A DNA stretch of 64,000 nt, from NCBI GenBank assembly GCA_017619585.1, contig JAFZSA010000034.1, positions 248,001 to 312,000 of the forward strand. The letters run 5' to 3'. This stretch comes from Bacteroidaceae bacterium (GTDB lineage Bacteria; Bacteroidota; Bacteroidia; Bacteroidales; Bacteroidaceae). A program made the position numbers and the translations under genes. Positions 1-8,491 of this stretch are shown here, piece after piece (position 1 is the stretch's first letter; each line of letters opens with the position of its first letter). The notes under the pieces were generated by a model. That model saw nothing but the letters and a program-made list of their open reading frames with translations, was not told the origin of the DNA and searched no databases.

Positions 1-521
1 CGGGTGGCGTTCATGCCCAGCAGCCAGTCGCCGATGGCACGCATCAGTCCTGCCTCATACAGGCTCTGGTATTCTGTCTGGTCCTTCAGCTTCTGGAAAC
101 CCTCGCGAATGGCTTCCTCCGTAAGGCTGCTAATCCACAGACGCTTAACGGGGCATTTGGCCATAGCCTTCTGCATGACCCATCTTTGTATCAGCTCTCC
201 CTCCTGGCCGGCATCACCACAGTTGATGATCTCGTCGGCTTGGCTCATCAGGGAGGCTATGGTATTGAACTGCTTCTCCACGCCCTTGTCGGCTTTCAGC
301 TTGATGCCGAAGCGGGGGGGAATCATGGGCAGTTGGCTCAGGCTCCAGCTTTTCCAGAGGGGTGTATATTCATGGGGCTCCTTCAGCTCACAAAGGTGAC
401 CAAAGGTCCATGTTACCTGATATCCGTTACCTTCCATATATCCGTCGTGCGAGGTGTTGGCACCCAGAACGTGGGCTATATCGCGGGCTACGGACGGTTT
501 CTCTGCTATACAAACAATCAT
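1..521 (-). CDS. topB: DNA topoisomerase III, N-terminal 173 codons (cut by window edge)
   Basis: Reading the minus strand from the ATG at 521 gives a protein beginning MIVCIAEKPSVARDIA, the Toprim start typical of type IA topoisomerases of the TopB group. Around residues 110-118 comes CGDAGQEGELIQRW. In most type IA enzymes this position is D-x-D-x-E; here the second Asp is Gly (D-A-G-Q-E), a variant I remember from Bacteroidota TopB proteins, so it need not mean inactivity. The enzyme relaxes negatively supercoiled DNA and decatenates replication intermediates in the cytoplasm. The C-terminus lies outside the window. A -7 box (TACCTTTG on the minus strand, 550-543) stands about 22 bases before the start, so the gene probably has its own promoter although a transferase gene ends only 43 bases upstream. 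Confidence 0.9.
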   Translation of the reverse strand, partial: MIVCIAEKPSVARDIAHVLGANTSHDGYMEGNGYQVTWTFGHLCELKEPHEYTPLWKSWSLSQLPMIPPRFGIKLKADKGVEKQFNTIASLMSQADEIINCGDAGQEGELIQRWVMQKAMAKCPVKRLWISSLTEEAIREGFQKLKDQTEYQSLYEAGLMRAIGDWLLGMNAT

Positions 522-542
522 TCGTCAGTTCTTTTTACCCGA

Positions 543-550
543 CAAAGGTA
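543..550 (-). promoter_or_regulatory. Promoter -7 box for topB
   Basis: The minus strand reads TACCTTTG, a match to the Bacteroidota -7 consensus TAnnTTTG, about 22 bases before the topB ATG. The spacing would give a short leader. Confidence 0.55.
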
Positions 551-564
551 TAATAATTTTCTGA

Positions 565-1698
565 TTAAACAGGGGTTTTCTCCTCAGAATCCTCTTTAAG
601 AAGTGATTTGTAAAGTTCCTGATAGCGCTGTGCAACTTTTATATAATGATGGTGTTGCTGTGCGAATTCATAGCTTTTTCTTTTCAGCTCAGGAATACGC
701 TCAGGGTGCAGGACAAGGTTCTCCAGTTCCTCGTAAACCGACTCATAGCAGGGCTTTACGTTGACAATGGGATGCCGTTCCGTCTCATTCAGCAGCTCGT
801 ACATCTCAGGCTCACCTCCACCCACGCAGATGATGCCCTTGGACAGAGCCAGCAACCCGTTCATGGCTGGGGTGTAGCTGTACAGCTGGTCTATGAGCAC
901 ATCCTGGTCCTGCATCTTCCGGATGTATTCTGTGTAGGGCAGGTTCTCTACTATGGTGAGCTTCACCTTGTCGGGGTATTTGGCAGCGATGTCTTCTGCT
1001 GCCTTGCGCATGATATCCGTTCCCTTGTACTTGGAGCGTTTACGTTGTATCCCCAGGAAGATCCGTATCTTGTCTCCTACCTTGAAGCCGTCTGTGTATC
1101 CTTCCTCAGGGATAATAGGCAGAGGCATGTAGGTGGTCTTGTCCTTCCAGTATTGCTGGTAGCAAAGCCAGTATTCGTACAGTACGGGTGTTATGGCATC
1201 GCATGTGCGGGCTATGTATTCATTGAATTCTTTGTTCAGGGGGAGGGTCCATTCCTCGTATTGCTTCTTGGCATAGGGGAAGGTCAGCCGACGGTCGGCA
1301 GAGCTGATGTTGAAGTCGCTGTAACGGAATAGCTTCAGGTCGCAGCATCCGTGAACCCAATAGTAGTCGTCGCCCAGGGCGGTCATCACAACCCTTTTGT
1401 TGTGCCGTCTCAGGTAATCGTATATCCAGCGCAGCTTTTCCTTGCGTAGTGTCATGAAGTTGGGACCTACCAGCTGTACAATGTCATAGCCCCTTAGTCT
1501 GGGCAGTAACAGCAACACCTGTATCAGGTACCGGATGCTTCCCCATTTGCCTGGCTTGCGGTCTAATAGTATATCTTGGGGGAATTCGCGCCAACGCAGT
1601 TTCTCGCTTATCACCAATGTCTTGTGCCCCAGTTCTCTCAGGCCGAGCGACAGGTTGTAGTGTGCCATTGAGGCGTCTCCCAGGAAAAGTATCTTCAT
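565..1698 (-). CDS. GT-B fold glycosyltransferase (surface polysaccharide)
   Basis: The 377-residue protein starts MKILFLGDASMAHYNLSLGLRE, with the N-terminal nucleotide-fold glycine and 'leader' pattern of GT4-like GT-B transferases. A second half with LLALSKGIICVGGGEPEMYE (residues about 283-302) resembles the donor-binding Rossmann domain, where a glutamate in E-x-x-x-E-like context contacts the nucleotide sugar. No signal peptide is visible, so it probably works at the cytoplasmic face of the inner membrane on a growing glycan. It lies divergently from an acyltransferase and two GT2 genes, so it probably belongs to the same capsule, O-antigen or exopolysaccharide cluster. Donor and acceptor cannot be told from sequence. 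A purine-rich GAGGAAC stretch precedes the start. Confidence 0.75.
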   Translation of the reverse strand: MKILFLGDASMAHYNLSLGLRELGHKTLVISEKLRWREFPQDILLDRKPGKWGSIRYLIQVLLLLPRLRGYDIVQLVGPNFMTLRKEKLRWIYDYLRRHNKRVVMTALGDDYYWVHGCCDLKLFRYSDFNISSADRRLTFPYAKKQYEEWTLPLNKEFNEYIARTCDAITPVLYEYWLCYQQYWKDKTTYMPLPIIPEEGYTDGFKVGDKIRIFLGIQRKRSKYKGTDIMRKAAEDIAAKYPDKVKLTIVENLPYTEYIRKMQDQDVLIDQLYSYTPAMNGLLALSKGIICVGGGEPEMYELLNETERHPIVNVKPCYESVYEELENLVLHPERIPELKRKSYEFAQQHHHYIKVAQRYQELYKSLLKEDSEEKTPV

Positions 1699-1804
1699 AT
1701 TCTGTTGTTCCTCTTTTACTTCCAGCGAAGCTTAACTCCTATTTTACTCCTTTTTAATACTAACGTGAATAATGGTCTGTAAATTGTGATTCCTGGCATC
1801 GAAA

Positions 1805-1836
1805 TTTGGTAGTATGTGAAATAATGGATATCTTTG
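1805..1836 (+). promoter_or_regulatory. Promoter of the acyltransferase / GT2 operon
   Basis: A -33-type TTTG at 1805-1808 and a -7 box TATCTTTG at 1829-1836 are 20 bases apart, matching the Bacteroidota promoter layout. Transcription would begin near 1843, which places the real start codon of the next gene at 1860 and not at earlier in-frame ATGs. Confidence 0.65.
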
Positions 1837-1859
1837 CCTGTGAATTGTATCATCAAAAC

Positions 1860-2519
1860 ATGAAATTGCATTCAATCTTACACACCAACTGGCCAGCCAC
1901 TTTCCGCCTGAATTATCATGCAGGAGGATGGAGGGCTGTGATGCGTATGCCCATCAGGGTGTATGGCTCTCTGAAGCTGAGACTCCAGGGAAAGATTATC
2001 CTTCCTGCCAATGCCCAGAGGAATATGGTAATCATAAATGCCGACTTCGAGGACTATACGGCTCCTGCCGGTAGGGCAGAGGTGTGTATCCTGGGAACTT
2101 GGCAGATAGACGGCTTCCTGCGTATAGGTCCTGACTCTTGTATCTATGTTAATGATGAGGCTCTTCTGCAGTTCGGGTCTGACATCTATATTGCCAGGGA
2201 CTCCCGAATACTCTGTTACAAGCATATAACGTTAGGCAGTAATGTGCTGATGGGCGGGACGTATGTTACAGACAGCTCGCACCATCATATTTATAAGGCA
2301 GGAACAGTACAGCCCATGTACGGTGATGTGTTTGTTGGCAACGATGTCTATCTGGGCTTCAGGACAATCTTGCTGAAGGGAACTGTTATCCCAGCAGGGT
2401 CTGTGGTAGGAAGCGGAGCCGTATGTGCTTCGGATTTCAGCAAGGAAGGGGCAGAGAAGCTCCTGATCTGTGGAAACCCTGCCGTTGTGAAGGCTCAGGA
2501 TGTAACAGCCAGGTTTTAG
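1860..2519 (+). CDS. Left-handed beta-helix (hexapeptide) acyltransferase
   Basis: The 219-residue protein has an N-terminal helical region (MKLHSILHTNW..., then ...AVMRMPIRVYGS) followed by irregular hexapeptide repeats with a V/I/L every six residues, and a C-terminal block with VFVGNDVYLGFRTILLKGTVIPAGSVVGSGAVC and CGNPAVV. This is the layout of the maltose/galactoside O-acetyltransferase group used in polysaccharide clusters, which transfers an acetyl group from acetyl-CoA to a sugar; a histidine pair (SHHH) lies near the expected catalytic position. The frame stays open upstream to 1806, but the promoter -7 box at 1829-1836 makes ATG 1860 the better start. A GT2 gene begins 5 bases after its stop, so the two are co-transcribed. 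Confidence 0.8.
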   Translation: MKLHSILHTNWPATFRLNYHAGGWRAVMRMPIRVYGSLKLRLQGKIILPANAQRNMVIINADFEDYTAPAGRAEVCILGTWQIDGFLRIGPDSCIYVNDEALLQFGSDIYIARDSRILCYKHITLGSNVLMGGTYVTDSSHHHIYKAGTVQPMYGDVFVGNDVYLGFRTILLKGTVIPAGSVVGSGAVCASDFSKEGAEKLLICGNPAVVKAQDVTARF

Positions 2520-2524
2520 ATATT

Positions 2525-3427
2525 ATGAAGAGAATCTCCTTTATCGTCACGTATTACAACGAGTCGCACCAGATGCTGCAGGAATGCGTTCAGAGCATTC
2601 TCTCGTTGCCTTTGCGACCCGAGGATAGGGAGATTCTGCTGATAGATGATGGCAGCAAGGTTCCTGCTCCCCAGTTCGAAGGGGTTACAGTTGTCCGCCA
2701 GGAGAATCAGGGACTGTCCGCTGCACGCAACAAAGGCATAGAACTGGCGCAGGGCGAATATATCCAGTTTCTGGATGCCGATGATTTCCTGCTGACGGAT
2801 GCATACCGGCAGGTACTTGACTTGCTTTCTGCCCGTCAGCCGGATATGCTGATGTTCAGCTTTACGCATAGCATTCCCAAGGAGAATAGGCTGAAAGGTG
2901 TTGCGTTGTTCAGCAGTGGAACGGATTTCCTTAGGACCCGCAACATGCGAGCCACGGCCTGGGGCTATCTGTTCCGTAGGAGCATCCTGGGCGACCTCCG
3001 TTTCTATCCGGGTATATTGCACGAGGACGAGTTGTTCACGCCCCAGTTGCTGCTGATGGCAGGAAGCCTGTTGGTGGCAGATATCGCAGCGTACTATTAT
3101 AGAATAGGTGCCGGTACCATCACGCACCAGCAGGATGCAACGCATATTCAGAAGAGGTTGCAGGATACATTGTTTGTTGTCAGGGAACTGAATAGTATGG
3201 CGCGGGTAGCCCAAGGAAAGGAACATGAAGCCTTGCAGCGACGTGTCAGCCAACTCTCTATGGACTGCATCTATGATTGCTGGATGCTGACCCGTAGCAT
3301 GAAGCGCGTATTCTCATGCCTCCGTTCCCTCAGGTCGGACGGTCTGTATCCCTTACCCCTCAGATGCTATACGCTTAAATACTGGATTTTTGCCTTAACC
3401 ATAAACTGCCTATGCGTCTTTCTATAA
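2525..3427 (+). CDS. Glycosyltransferase family 2 (first of two)
   Basis: The 300-residue GT-A protein begins MKRISFIVTYYNESHQMLQE, the standard GT2 opening. LLIDDGSK (about residues 37-44) and QFLDADDF (about 79-86) are the two acidic motifs; the second contains the D-x-D that binds the metal and nucleotide diphosphate. LHEDELF (about 160-166) fits the catalytic-base region. The protein ends in a short hydrophobic stretch. The frame is open 34 codons further upstream, but that extension overlaps the acyltransferase and is unlike the family. It adds a sugar to a lipid-linked glycan at the cytoplasmic membrane (family knowledge); the linkage is unknown. Its end overlaps the next gene by 16 bases, indicating translational coupling. 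Confidence 0.85.
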   Translation: MKRISFIVTYYNESHQMLQECVQSILSLPLRPEDREILLIDDGSKVPAPQFEGVTVVRQENQGLSAARNKGIELAQGEYIQFLDADDFLLTDAYRQVLDLLSARQPDMLMFSFTHSIPKENRLKGVALFSSGTDFLRTRNMRATAWGYLFRRSILGDLRFYPGILHEDELFTPQLLLMAGSLLVADIAAYYYRIGAGTITHQQDATHIQKRLQDTLFVVRELNSMARVAQGKEHEALQRRVSQLSMDCIYDCWMLTRSMKRVFSCLRSLRSDGLYPLPLRCYTLKYWIFALTINCLCVFL

Positions 3428-4266
3428 TTATTCCCTGCTATAATGTGGCTGATACCCTTCAACGGTGTTTGCAGAGCATCCTGATACAGCTGCCTCAGGA
3501 TGCCGAGGTCATCCTTGTGGATGACGGTAGTACCGATGCCACCGGACTCATAGCCGAGCGCATCAGTGCCGAGAATGTGGCGGTGCGTGTCTTCCACAAG
3601 TCCAATGGCGGACTTTCAGATGCCCGCAACTACGGTATAGCCAAGGCCAGCGGAGAGTACCTGATGTTTGTGGACAGCGATGACGAGGTGGCTCCCTCTA
3701 CCTTCTCTCCTGTGCTCAGGTACATGATAGAGCATCCTCTGGTTGATGTGGCAGAGTTCTCCATCCGTGTCCATTACGGACATGAGTCGGAATACCTGCA
3801 GGATTTTCCCCAAAGGATATGGCCCTCAGCCCGTGATTATTGGCTCAAGACCGAGGCATGGGAACATACATACGCAGTGAACAAGATCTACAAGAGGGCT
3901 TTTCTTCTTGATGCCAGATTCCCCAAAGGCCGTCTGTTCGAGGATATGTGGTTCTTCCCCGAGCTGCTGTCCAGAGAGCCCAGAATGGCCACATTGTCCT
4001 GTGGAATGTATCTGTACCGTTGGAACAATCAGGGACTGACCGTCAGTGCCGATGCCCATGACTTGCAGCAGCTGCTGGAGGGACAGATGCGGGCAGCCCG
4101 ACTGATGAATACCAGCCTGCTCTCCTGTCACGGCTGGCGTCTGTACCGCTCTATGCTATGCAGGCAGATAGATATCTACAGGGCCACGGGCAAGATACTG
4201 TTGCCCTATCCGTTTGTAAAACTCGTTTGCATCCTCCATAAGAGGTTCAGGAAAAAAGATTCCTGA
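3412..4266 (+). CDS. Glycosyltransferase family 2 (second of two)
   Basis: The 284-residue protein starts MRLSIIIPCYNVADTLQRCL and carries VILVDDGSTDAT (about residues 33-44), GLSDARNYGI (about 68-77), MFVDSDDEV (about 85-93) with the D-x-D, and GRLFEDMWF near residue 177 as the catalytic-base region. It is more canonical than its upstream neighbour. It is the last gene of the plus-strand polysaccharide operon and is followed by a strong hairpin terminator. Cytoplasmic, membrane-associated glycan assembly is inferred from family and context; the sugar specificity cannot be predicted. Confidence 0.87.
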   Translation: MRLSIIIPCYNVADTLQRCLQSILIQLPQDAEVILVDDGSTDATGLIAERISAENVAVRVFHKSNGGLSDARNYGIAKASGEYLMFVDSDDEVAPSTFSPVLRYMIEHPLVDVAEFSIRVHYGHESEYLQDFPQRIWPSARDYWLKTEAWEHTYAVNKIYKRAFLLDARFPKGRLFEDMWFFPELLSREPRMATLSCGMYLYRWNNQGLTVSADAHDLQQLLEGQMRAARLMNTSLLSCHGWRLYRSMLCRQIDIYRATGKILLPYPFVKLVCILHKRFRKKDS

Positions 4267-4274
4267 TCAGAAAG

Positions 4275-4303
4275 AAGAAAGGAGCCGTGTGGGCTCCTTT
4301 CTT
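4275..4303. terminator. Bidirectional terminator between the GT2 operon and cysK
   Basis: A 12-bp stem (AAGAAAGGAGCC pairing with GGCTCCTTTCTT) encloses a 5-base loop between two convergent genes. T-rich tracts follow the stem on both strands, so it can serve both operons. Confidence 0.8.
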
Positions 4304-4310
4304 TGATTTC

Positions 4311-5258
4311 TTACAGAGGATATTCCTCGAAGGCGTATAGAACAGTTGAGAGATAGCGTTCTCCTGTATCGGGCAGCAATACCACAATCTTCTTGCCCTT
4401 GTTCTCGGGGCGCTTGGCCACCTGAATGGCTGCATAGAGGGCTGCACCGGCACTGATACCTACCAGCAGGCCTTCTGCCTGGGCAATCTCACGACCCGTG
4501 CGGATGGCATCGTCGTTCTCTACATCGAATACCTCGTCAATGACGTTGGCATCGTAGGTCTTGGGGACGAAGCCTGCTCCTATACCCTGAATCTTATGGG
4601 GACCGCTCTGGCCACCATTCAGCACAGGGCTGGACTTGGGTTCTACGGCAATAATCTTCACGTTGGGATTCTGCTCCTTCAGGTACTTACCTGTACCGCT
4701 GATGGTACCGCCTGTTCCTACACCACCAATGAAGATGTCCACCTTGCCGTCTGTGTCGCGCCAGATCTCAGGACCCGTGGTGGCATAGTGCTTGGCAGGG
4801 TTGGCACCATTCTCAAACTGCTGCAGGATCACACTGCCGGGAATCTCATCACGTAATGCTTCTGCAGCGCGGATGGCACCGGGCATGCCGTCCTTTCCAG
4901 AGGTGAGGCGCACCTCGGCACCGTATGCCTTTACCAGGTTACGGCGCTCCACGCTCATGGTCTCGGGCATGGTAAGGATAAGATGGTAACCCTTAACGGC
5001 GCTCACTAAAGCCAGACCTACACCGGTATTACCACTGGTGGGTTCTATGATAGTGGCGCCGGGCTTCAGGATGCCCTTCTGTTCAGCGTCCTCAATCATA
5101 GCCAGTGCTATGCGGTCTTTCACGCTACCGCCGGGGTTGAAAAACTCTACCTTTGCAATTACTGGGGTCTCCAGACCCTTAGCCTGTGAATACTTGTTGA
5201 GTTCCAGGAGTGGGGTATTGCCCACCAGCTCAGTCAGTTGTTTTGCAATCTTAGACAT
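4311..5258 (-). CDS. cysK: Cysteine synthase A (O-acetylserine sulfhydrylase)
   Basis: The 315-residue PLP enzyme makes L-cysteine from O-acetyl-L-serine and sulfide in the cytoplasm. Visible signatures are GGSVKDRIA, with the PLP Schiff-base lysine at about residue 47, TSGNTG at about 74-79 for the substrate carboxylate, and the glycine loop [11 protein letters not shown] for the PLP phosphate. Length is normal for CysK. It is transcribed alone from its own promoter (-7 box 5375-5368). The upstream and leader block at 5287-5476 is nearly the same as the one in front of the eight-gene SusCD operon at 17329, which ties cysteine synthesis to that uptake operon. Confidence 0.95.
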   Translation of the reverse strand: MSKIAKQLTELVGNTPLLELNKYSQAKGLETPVIAKVEFFNPGGSVKDRIALAMIEDAEQKGILKPGATIIEPTSGNTGVGLALVSAVKGYHLILTMPETMSVERRNLVKAYGAEVRLTSGKDGMPGAIRAAEALRDEIPGSVILQQFENGANPAKHYATTGPEIWRDTDGKVDIFIGGVGTGGTISGTGKYLKEQNPNVKIIAVEPKSSPVLNGGQSGPHKIQGIGAGFVPKTYDANVIDEVFDVENDDAIRTGREIAQAEGLLVGISAGAALYAAIQVAKRPENKGKKIVVLLPDTGERYLSTVLYAFEEYPL

Positions 5259-5286
5259 AATCTTATCCTTTCTTTATTAATCTATG

Positions 5287-5476
5287 GTTAATGTTGTCGT
5301 TATTACGTTATTTTTATTGGTCGCCTTTTGAATTTTGAATTTTTGAATTTTGAATTGAATCACGCTGCAAAGGTACGGCGATTTTCTCATTCCCGCAATC
5401 CCTTTGATGTGTCATTTAGCATACCATATGTTTGGTATATTGGCCAAAATGAGGTGTTATATATAATAATAAGGTA
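5287..5476 (-). promoter_or_regulatory. cysK promoter, leader and upstream operator block (copy 1 of 2)
   Basis: Read on the minus strand this block has an AT-rich tail, a dyad ATACCA-N6-TGGTAT (5421-5438), a conserved stretch ending near 5396, the -7 box TACCTTTG (5375-5368) and a leader with heptanucleotide TTTGAAT-type repeats (5327-5360). The same order, with long identical runs, occurs at 17455-17664. The stretch GCAAAGGTACGGC next to the -7 box also recurs at metY (26597-26609). The dyad lies about 45-65 bases upstream of the -7 box, a plausible activator site; the regulator is unknown. Confidence 0.75.
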
Positions 5477-5526
5477 CGGAAAACGTCTCTCTCTTCTCTT
5501 AATTGGGAAGTGAGGAGGCTTTTCTT

Positions 5527-7518
5527 TTATAGCTGGAAGGCGGTGTTGATATAGATGTTGCGACCTTTCTGGGGAATGTGATTCCAGTCGGAATAGGTGG
5601 AGTAATGGCAATCGAAAAGATTCTCCACGCCAAGATTCACTTCGGTGTACAGTCGGCCAAGGCGGAAATGACTGCCGATGTTCAGATTCCAGACGGCATA
5701 GCCAGGGGTGGGAACCTCGCCATACAGAGTGCCGCAATGGCTGTTGCGGGTCGCCAAACGAACACCGCACTGTGCAGTCAGGTTATGCCATAGGAACTGC
5801 AGGCTGCCCTGATAGGTCAGGGGGGCAATGAGCGGAAGGTGGGCTCCGCTGCTCTCGCGACCGTAGCTGTAGGTAAGGCGGTTCTTCCATGTGAGCCAGC
5901 GCAGGGGGGTATAGTCGGCAGTAAGGGTGGCGTTCACAATCTGTGCACTGGGCAGATTCTGATAAATCTTTACTCCCTCGGCTCCTATCGTCATAGCGGA
6001 AAGACGTGTGTCAGGACGGCCTATGATATAGTTCTGGAAGAAGAAGGCGTTGCCCTCGATTCCAATTGATAATTGAGAATCGAAAATTGAGAATTTGGCA
6101 GCGGCATTGACCTCAATGGCAGACTCGTTCTTCAGATGGGGATTGCCGATGTAGTCGTAACGGTCGAAGGTGTTGTTCAGGAAGTATCCGTATGATTCGG
6201 TGACTGTTGGGGCACGCATGCCCAAGCCGGTGCCTAAACTCAGTTGATAGTTGACAGTTGATAGTTGATAGGTGGCGGCCAGGCGGCCGATGAAGCGGTT
6301 ATTGCTCCTGTCCATACCGGGGAAGTAGATGCTGAGCGCCTGGTAGCCTTCGTCACTGCCTATGTGCTGGCGCTGCCATGCTCCTTTGGCAGAGAGGCGA
6401 AGCTTACCTTCTGTCCCCCTGAAGGAGGGAAGACTGATATCGTCGGTCAGGGCTATACCTGTGTTGAAAGTCCCCACATCAGGCCAGGTGAGCATATACA
6501 TGGGCGCTGCGCCGCCAGGGTACATGGTCATGTCGGCAAACAGGTTGTTGTAGTAGGCATCATAGTTCAACTGGTAATAATGTGCGCCCCTACTGCCTTG
6601 CAGCAGACTGTACAGTCCTGCCGTATGACTACGGCCCGGCATATCCATGTGTATGTTGACGTCGGGGCGCTGGGTGTCGTCCATATCGTGGGTGATATGG
6701 TTATAGTAAGCTTTAGCTTCGACACGGCGGAACCATCCCTCCAACTGCTCACGTCGGTATGAGAGTGATGTAATGATGCCCTCTGCTTTCTTCACATCCA
6801 TATTGAGTGCCGGATAGCCGATGTCGTTGGCAATATCATAGATAAAGGTGCCCTCAAGGATATGATCGTCTGCAAGTTGCCACCCCAGATTGGTAAAGGC
6901 ATTGGTCTTTTGGAACTGCGAGAAGGGAACCGACTGGTTGTCGCCTGCCTTGTAGTTGTCGGCATGACGATAGAACACGCCGAAGTTGGTATAGAAGCGA
7001 TGTGACGAGAATGCGGCATCGGCACCATACACCTGTACGTTGCCGTTCGACTCGTAGCCAGCAGACACGTTGTATTCCGATGGCTTGGCATCAAAGCCTA
7101 CACGCCTTAGCTTCAGATCCAAGCTGCCGCCGATATTACCCGTTGCCTGTGGATTTCCGTCGAGGCCGCTATTCAGGCTGATACGTTGCAGGTTGCCACT
7201 CTCTACGTAAGAGGTTACGGGATCCATCTTGTCGGTGCAGGCATAGAAGATCTTCATACCGTCTATGGTGGTGGAGACACGTTCGGTCTGCATGTTGTTG
7301 ACGACAGGCTCCCAGGCATAGCTGCCACGGCGCACCATCTCAACCCCTGAGAGTTGGGCAAGGTGCTCGTCTATGCTGGCTACGCATCCTTTGGCAGTAG
7401 CCTTCTTGCCTTTGTCAATAGTAGCGGAAACGACCACCTCATTGATGGTCGTTTCACGGAGAATAGTATCGCTGGGGCATAAAAGCCCTAAGCACAAGGC
7501 CCATGTTATCATTGGCAA
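5527..7518 (-). CDS. TonB-dependent outer-membrane receptor, possibly copper (OprC/NosA-like)
   Basis: The 663-residue protein has an N-terminal hydrophobic leader (MITWALCLGLL), a TonB-box-like segment (EVVVSAT), a plug with VNNMQTERVSTTIDGMKI and ACTDKMDPVTSYVE near residues 93-106, and a long beta-barrel ending in ...YINTAFQL. The C-x-x-x-M-D-P motif in the plug resembles the metal-contact region of OprC/NosA copper receptors (from memory, not a search). It is the last gene of the operon and lies 13 bases after a Met/His-rich lipoprotein, which supports metal binding. Three low-complexity repeats sit in frame inside it: LSTVNYQLS near residue 420, a second near 474-486, and PSFRGTEGK. An alternative ATG is two codons downstream. 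Confidence 0.75.
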   Translation of the reverse strand: MPMITWALCLGLLCPSDTILRETTINEVVVSATIDKGKKATAKGCVASIDEHLAQLSGVEMVRRGSYAWEPVVNNMQTERVSTTIDGMKIFYACTDKMDPVTSYVESGNLQRISLNSGLDGNPQATGNIGGSLDLKLRRVGFDAKPSEYNVSAGYESNGNVQVYGADAAFSSHRFYTNFGVFYRHADNYKAGDNQSVPFSQFQKTNAFTNLGWQLADDHILEGTFIYDIANDIGYPALNMDVKKAEGIITSLSYRREQLEGWFRRVEAKAYYNHITHDMDDTQRPDVNIHMDMPGRSHTAGLYSLLQGSRGAHYYQLNYDAYYNNLFADMTMYPGGAAPMYMLTWPDVGTFNTGIALTDDISLPSFRGTEGKLRLSAKGAWQRQHIGSDEGYQALSIYFPGMDRSNNRFIGRLAATYQLSTVNYQLSLGTGLGMRAPTVTESYGYFLNNTFDRYDYIGNPHLKNESAIEVNAAAKFSIFDSQLSIGIEGNAFFFQNYIIGRPDTRLSAMTIGAEGVKIYQNLPSAQIVNATLTADYTPLRWLTWKNRLTYSYGRESSGAHLPLIAPLTYQGSLQFLWHNLTAQCGVRLATRNSHCGTLYGEVPTPGYAVWNLNIGSHFRLGRLYTEVNLGVENLFDCHYSTYSDWNHIPQKGRNIYINTAFQL
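6062..6098. repeat. In-frame heptanucleotide-type repeat in the TonB receptor
   Basis: Units like AATTGAT, AATTGAG and AAATTGAG occur in tandem. Translated on the minus strand they read KFSIFDSQLSIGIE inside the barrel. The same family fills intergenic gaps elsewhere in the window. Confidence 0.65.
6241..6272. repeat. In-frame heptanucleotide repeat TTGATAG/TTGACAG in the TonB receptor
   Basis: Four units of TTGATAG or TTGACAG in a row encode QLSTVNYQLS on the minus strand. The gene remains open through it. Confidence 0.75.
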
Positions 7519-7531
7519 ACAGGTTTCGTTA

Positions 7532-8467
7532 TTAAATAGTGATTGTCCAGAACAGGTCGCTCAGTTCCTCGCCCCCTGCCACTGTATTGCCGTCGGCATC
7601 CTTAATGTGCAGGTGGATATCCCAGAGGCCCGTCATAGAGAGGTTCAGCTTACCCTGATAGCTGCCGTCGGGCTGACGGGTAAGTGCCTCGTTGTTAGGC
7701 GAAGTATGATTGCCCATGTCTGGCATGGTAGGATAGATGTCTATGCTGAACTGCTCCTCAGCCAGGGGATAGGGAGTCTTCTTGTCGGCTCCTTGCTTGG
7801 AAATATAGGCCTGGATGACGTTGTTGCCCGTCTGGAAGTTGTTGGGATTGACTAGAGAGAGGTAGTAAGTCTGCTCGTTGTATTTGAACGACTTAAGCCA
7901 TGTCTGTCCCTGCGATAGTGCATCAACGTTTATTTGTGTAGATTCGTGGGTAACAGACTTGCCGTTTGTGCTGACCTTATAAGAGAGTTCCCAGAACCCA
8001 TTGTCGCCGCTGCTCATGACGAAGGAAACCCAGGCCCGCTGAACGGCAGGGAATGTCTGGTCGTAAAGCGTGCTCTCCGTGATGGCAGGGGTGGAATGCT
8101 GCATGCCCATGGCCGTCATGGTCATCAGCGGTGTGATCTCCGTAACGGAGAAATCACGTACATATCCTTGGTTGGAGATCTTGGTCACGGCAAAGAACAG
8201 ATCGTTATATCCTACATGCAGCTTTCCGTTGGCAGCAAAGACACTGACGGCATACTTGCTGTCTATAGTGTCGCGCAAGGATGTTATCTCCCTGACATAG
8301 CCGTTTTTCAGGAAGGAATAGGCCAGGAATGTTTCCTCGGCATTGCAGCATTCATCGTCCACCTCTGGGATGTTGATGGGAACAGGCCCGTCATCGGTAT
8401 TGTTGCACGACCAGAACAGTGCGGCTGCAAGGAGGCTGATAATATAAGGTATATGTGTTTTATTCAT
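7532..8467 (-). CDS. Met/His-rich lipoprotein with C-terminal YtkA/FixH-like domain
   Basis: Starting at ATG 8467 the 311-residue protein opens MNKTHIPYIISLLAAALFWSC, a lipoprotein signal with Cys in place. The mature part has two similar beta domains. The first contains MTMTAMGMQHSTP; the second contains PTMPDMGNHTSPNNE and later GSYQGKLNLSMTGLWDIHLHI. The M-P-x-M-x-x-H and S-M-x-G-x-W patterns are those of YtkA/FixH-type domains found near copper proteins. A periplasmic or surface copper-binding role, delivering to or from the TonB receptor encoded 13 bases downstream, is an inference. The frame opens four codons earlier (8479), but the later start gives a proper signal peptide. Confidence 0.65.
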   Translation of the reverse strand: MNKTHIPYIISLLAAALFWSCNNTDDGPVPINIPEVDDECCNAEETFLAYSFLKNGYVREITSLRDTIDSKYAVSVFAANGKLHVGYNDLFFAVTKISNQGYVRDFSVTEITPLMTMTAMGMQHSTPAITESTLYDQTFPAVQRAWVSFVMSSGDNGFWELSYKVSTNGKSVTHESTQINVDALSQGQTWLKSFKYNEQTYYLSLVNPNNFQTGNNVIQAYISKQGADKKTPYPLAEEQFSIDIYPTMPDMGNHTSPNNEALTRQPDGSYQGKLNLSMTGLWDIHLHIKDADGNTVAGGEELSDLFWTITI

Positions 8468-8491
8468 AATCGCTGACATTATTGTGAGTTT

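Noticed and set aside
1806..1859. Longer N-terminus for the acyltransferase (starts at 1806 or 1824)
   Set aside because: These codons lie in or before the predicted -7 box at 1829-1836, so they would not be transcribed.
2423..2524. Longer N-terminus for the first GT2 protein
   Set aside because: It overlaps the acyltransferase gene and does not resemble GT2 starts; MKRISFIVTYYNE at 2525 is typical.
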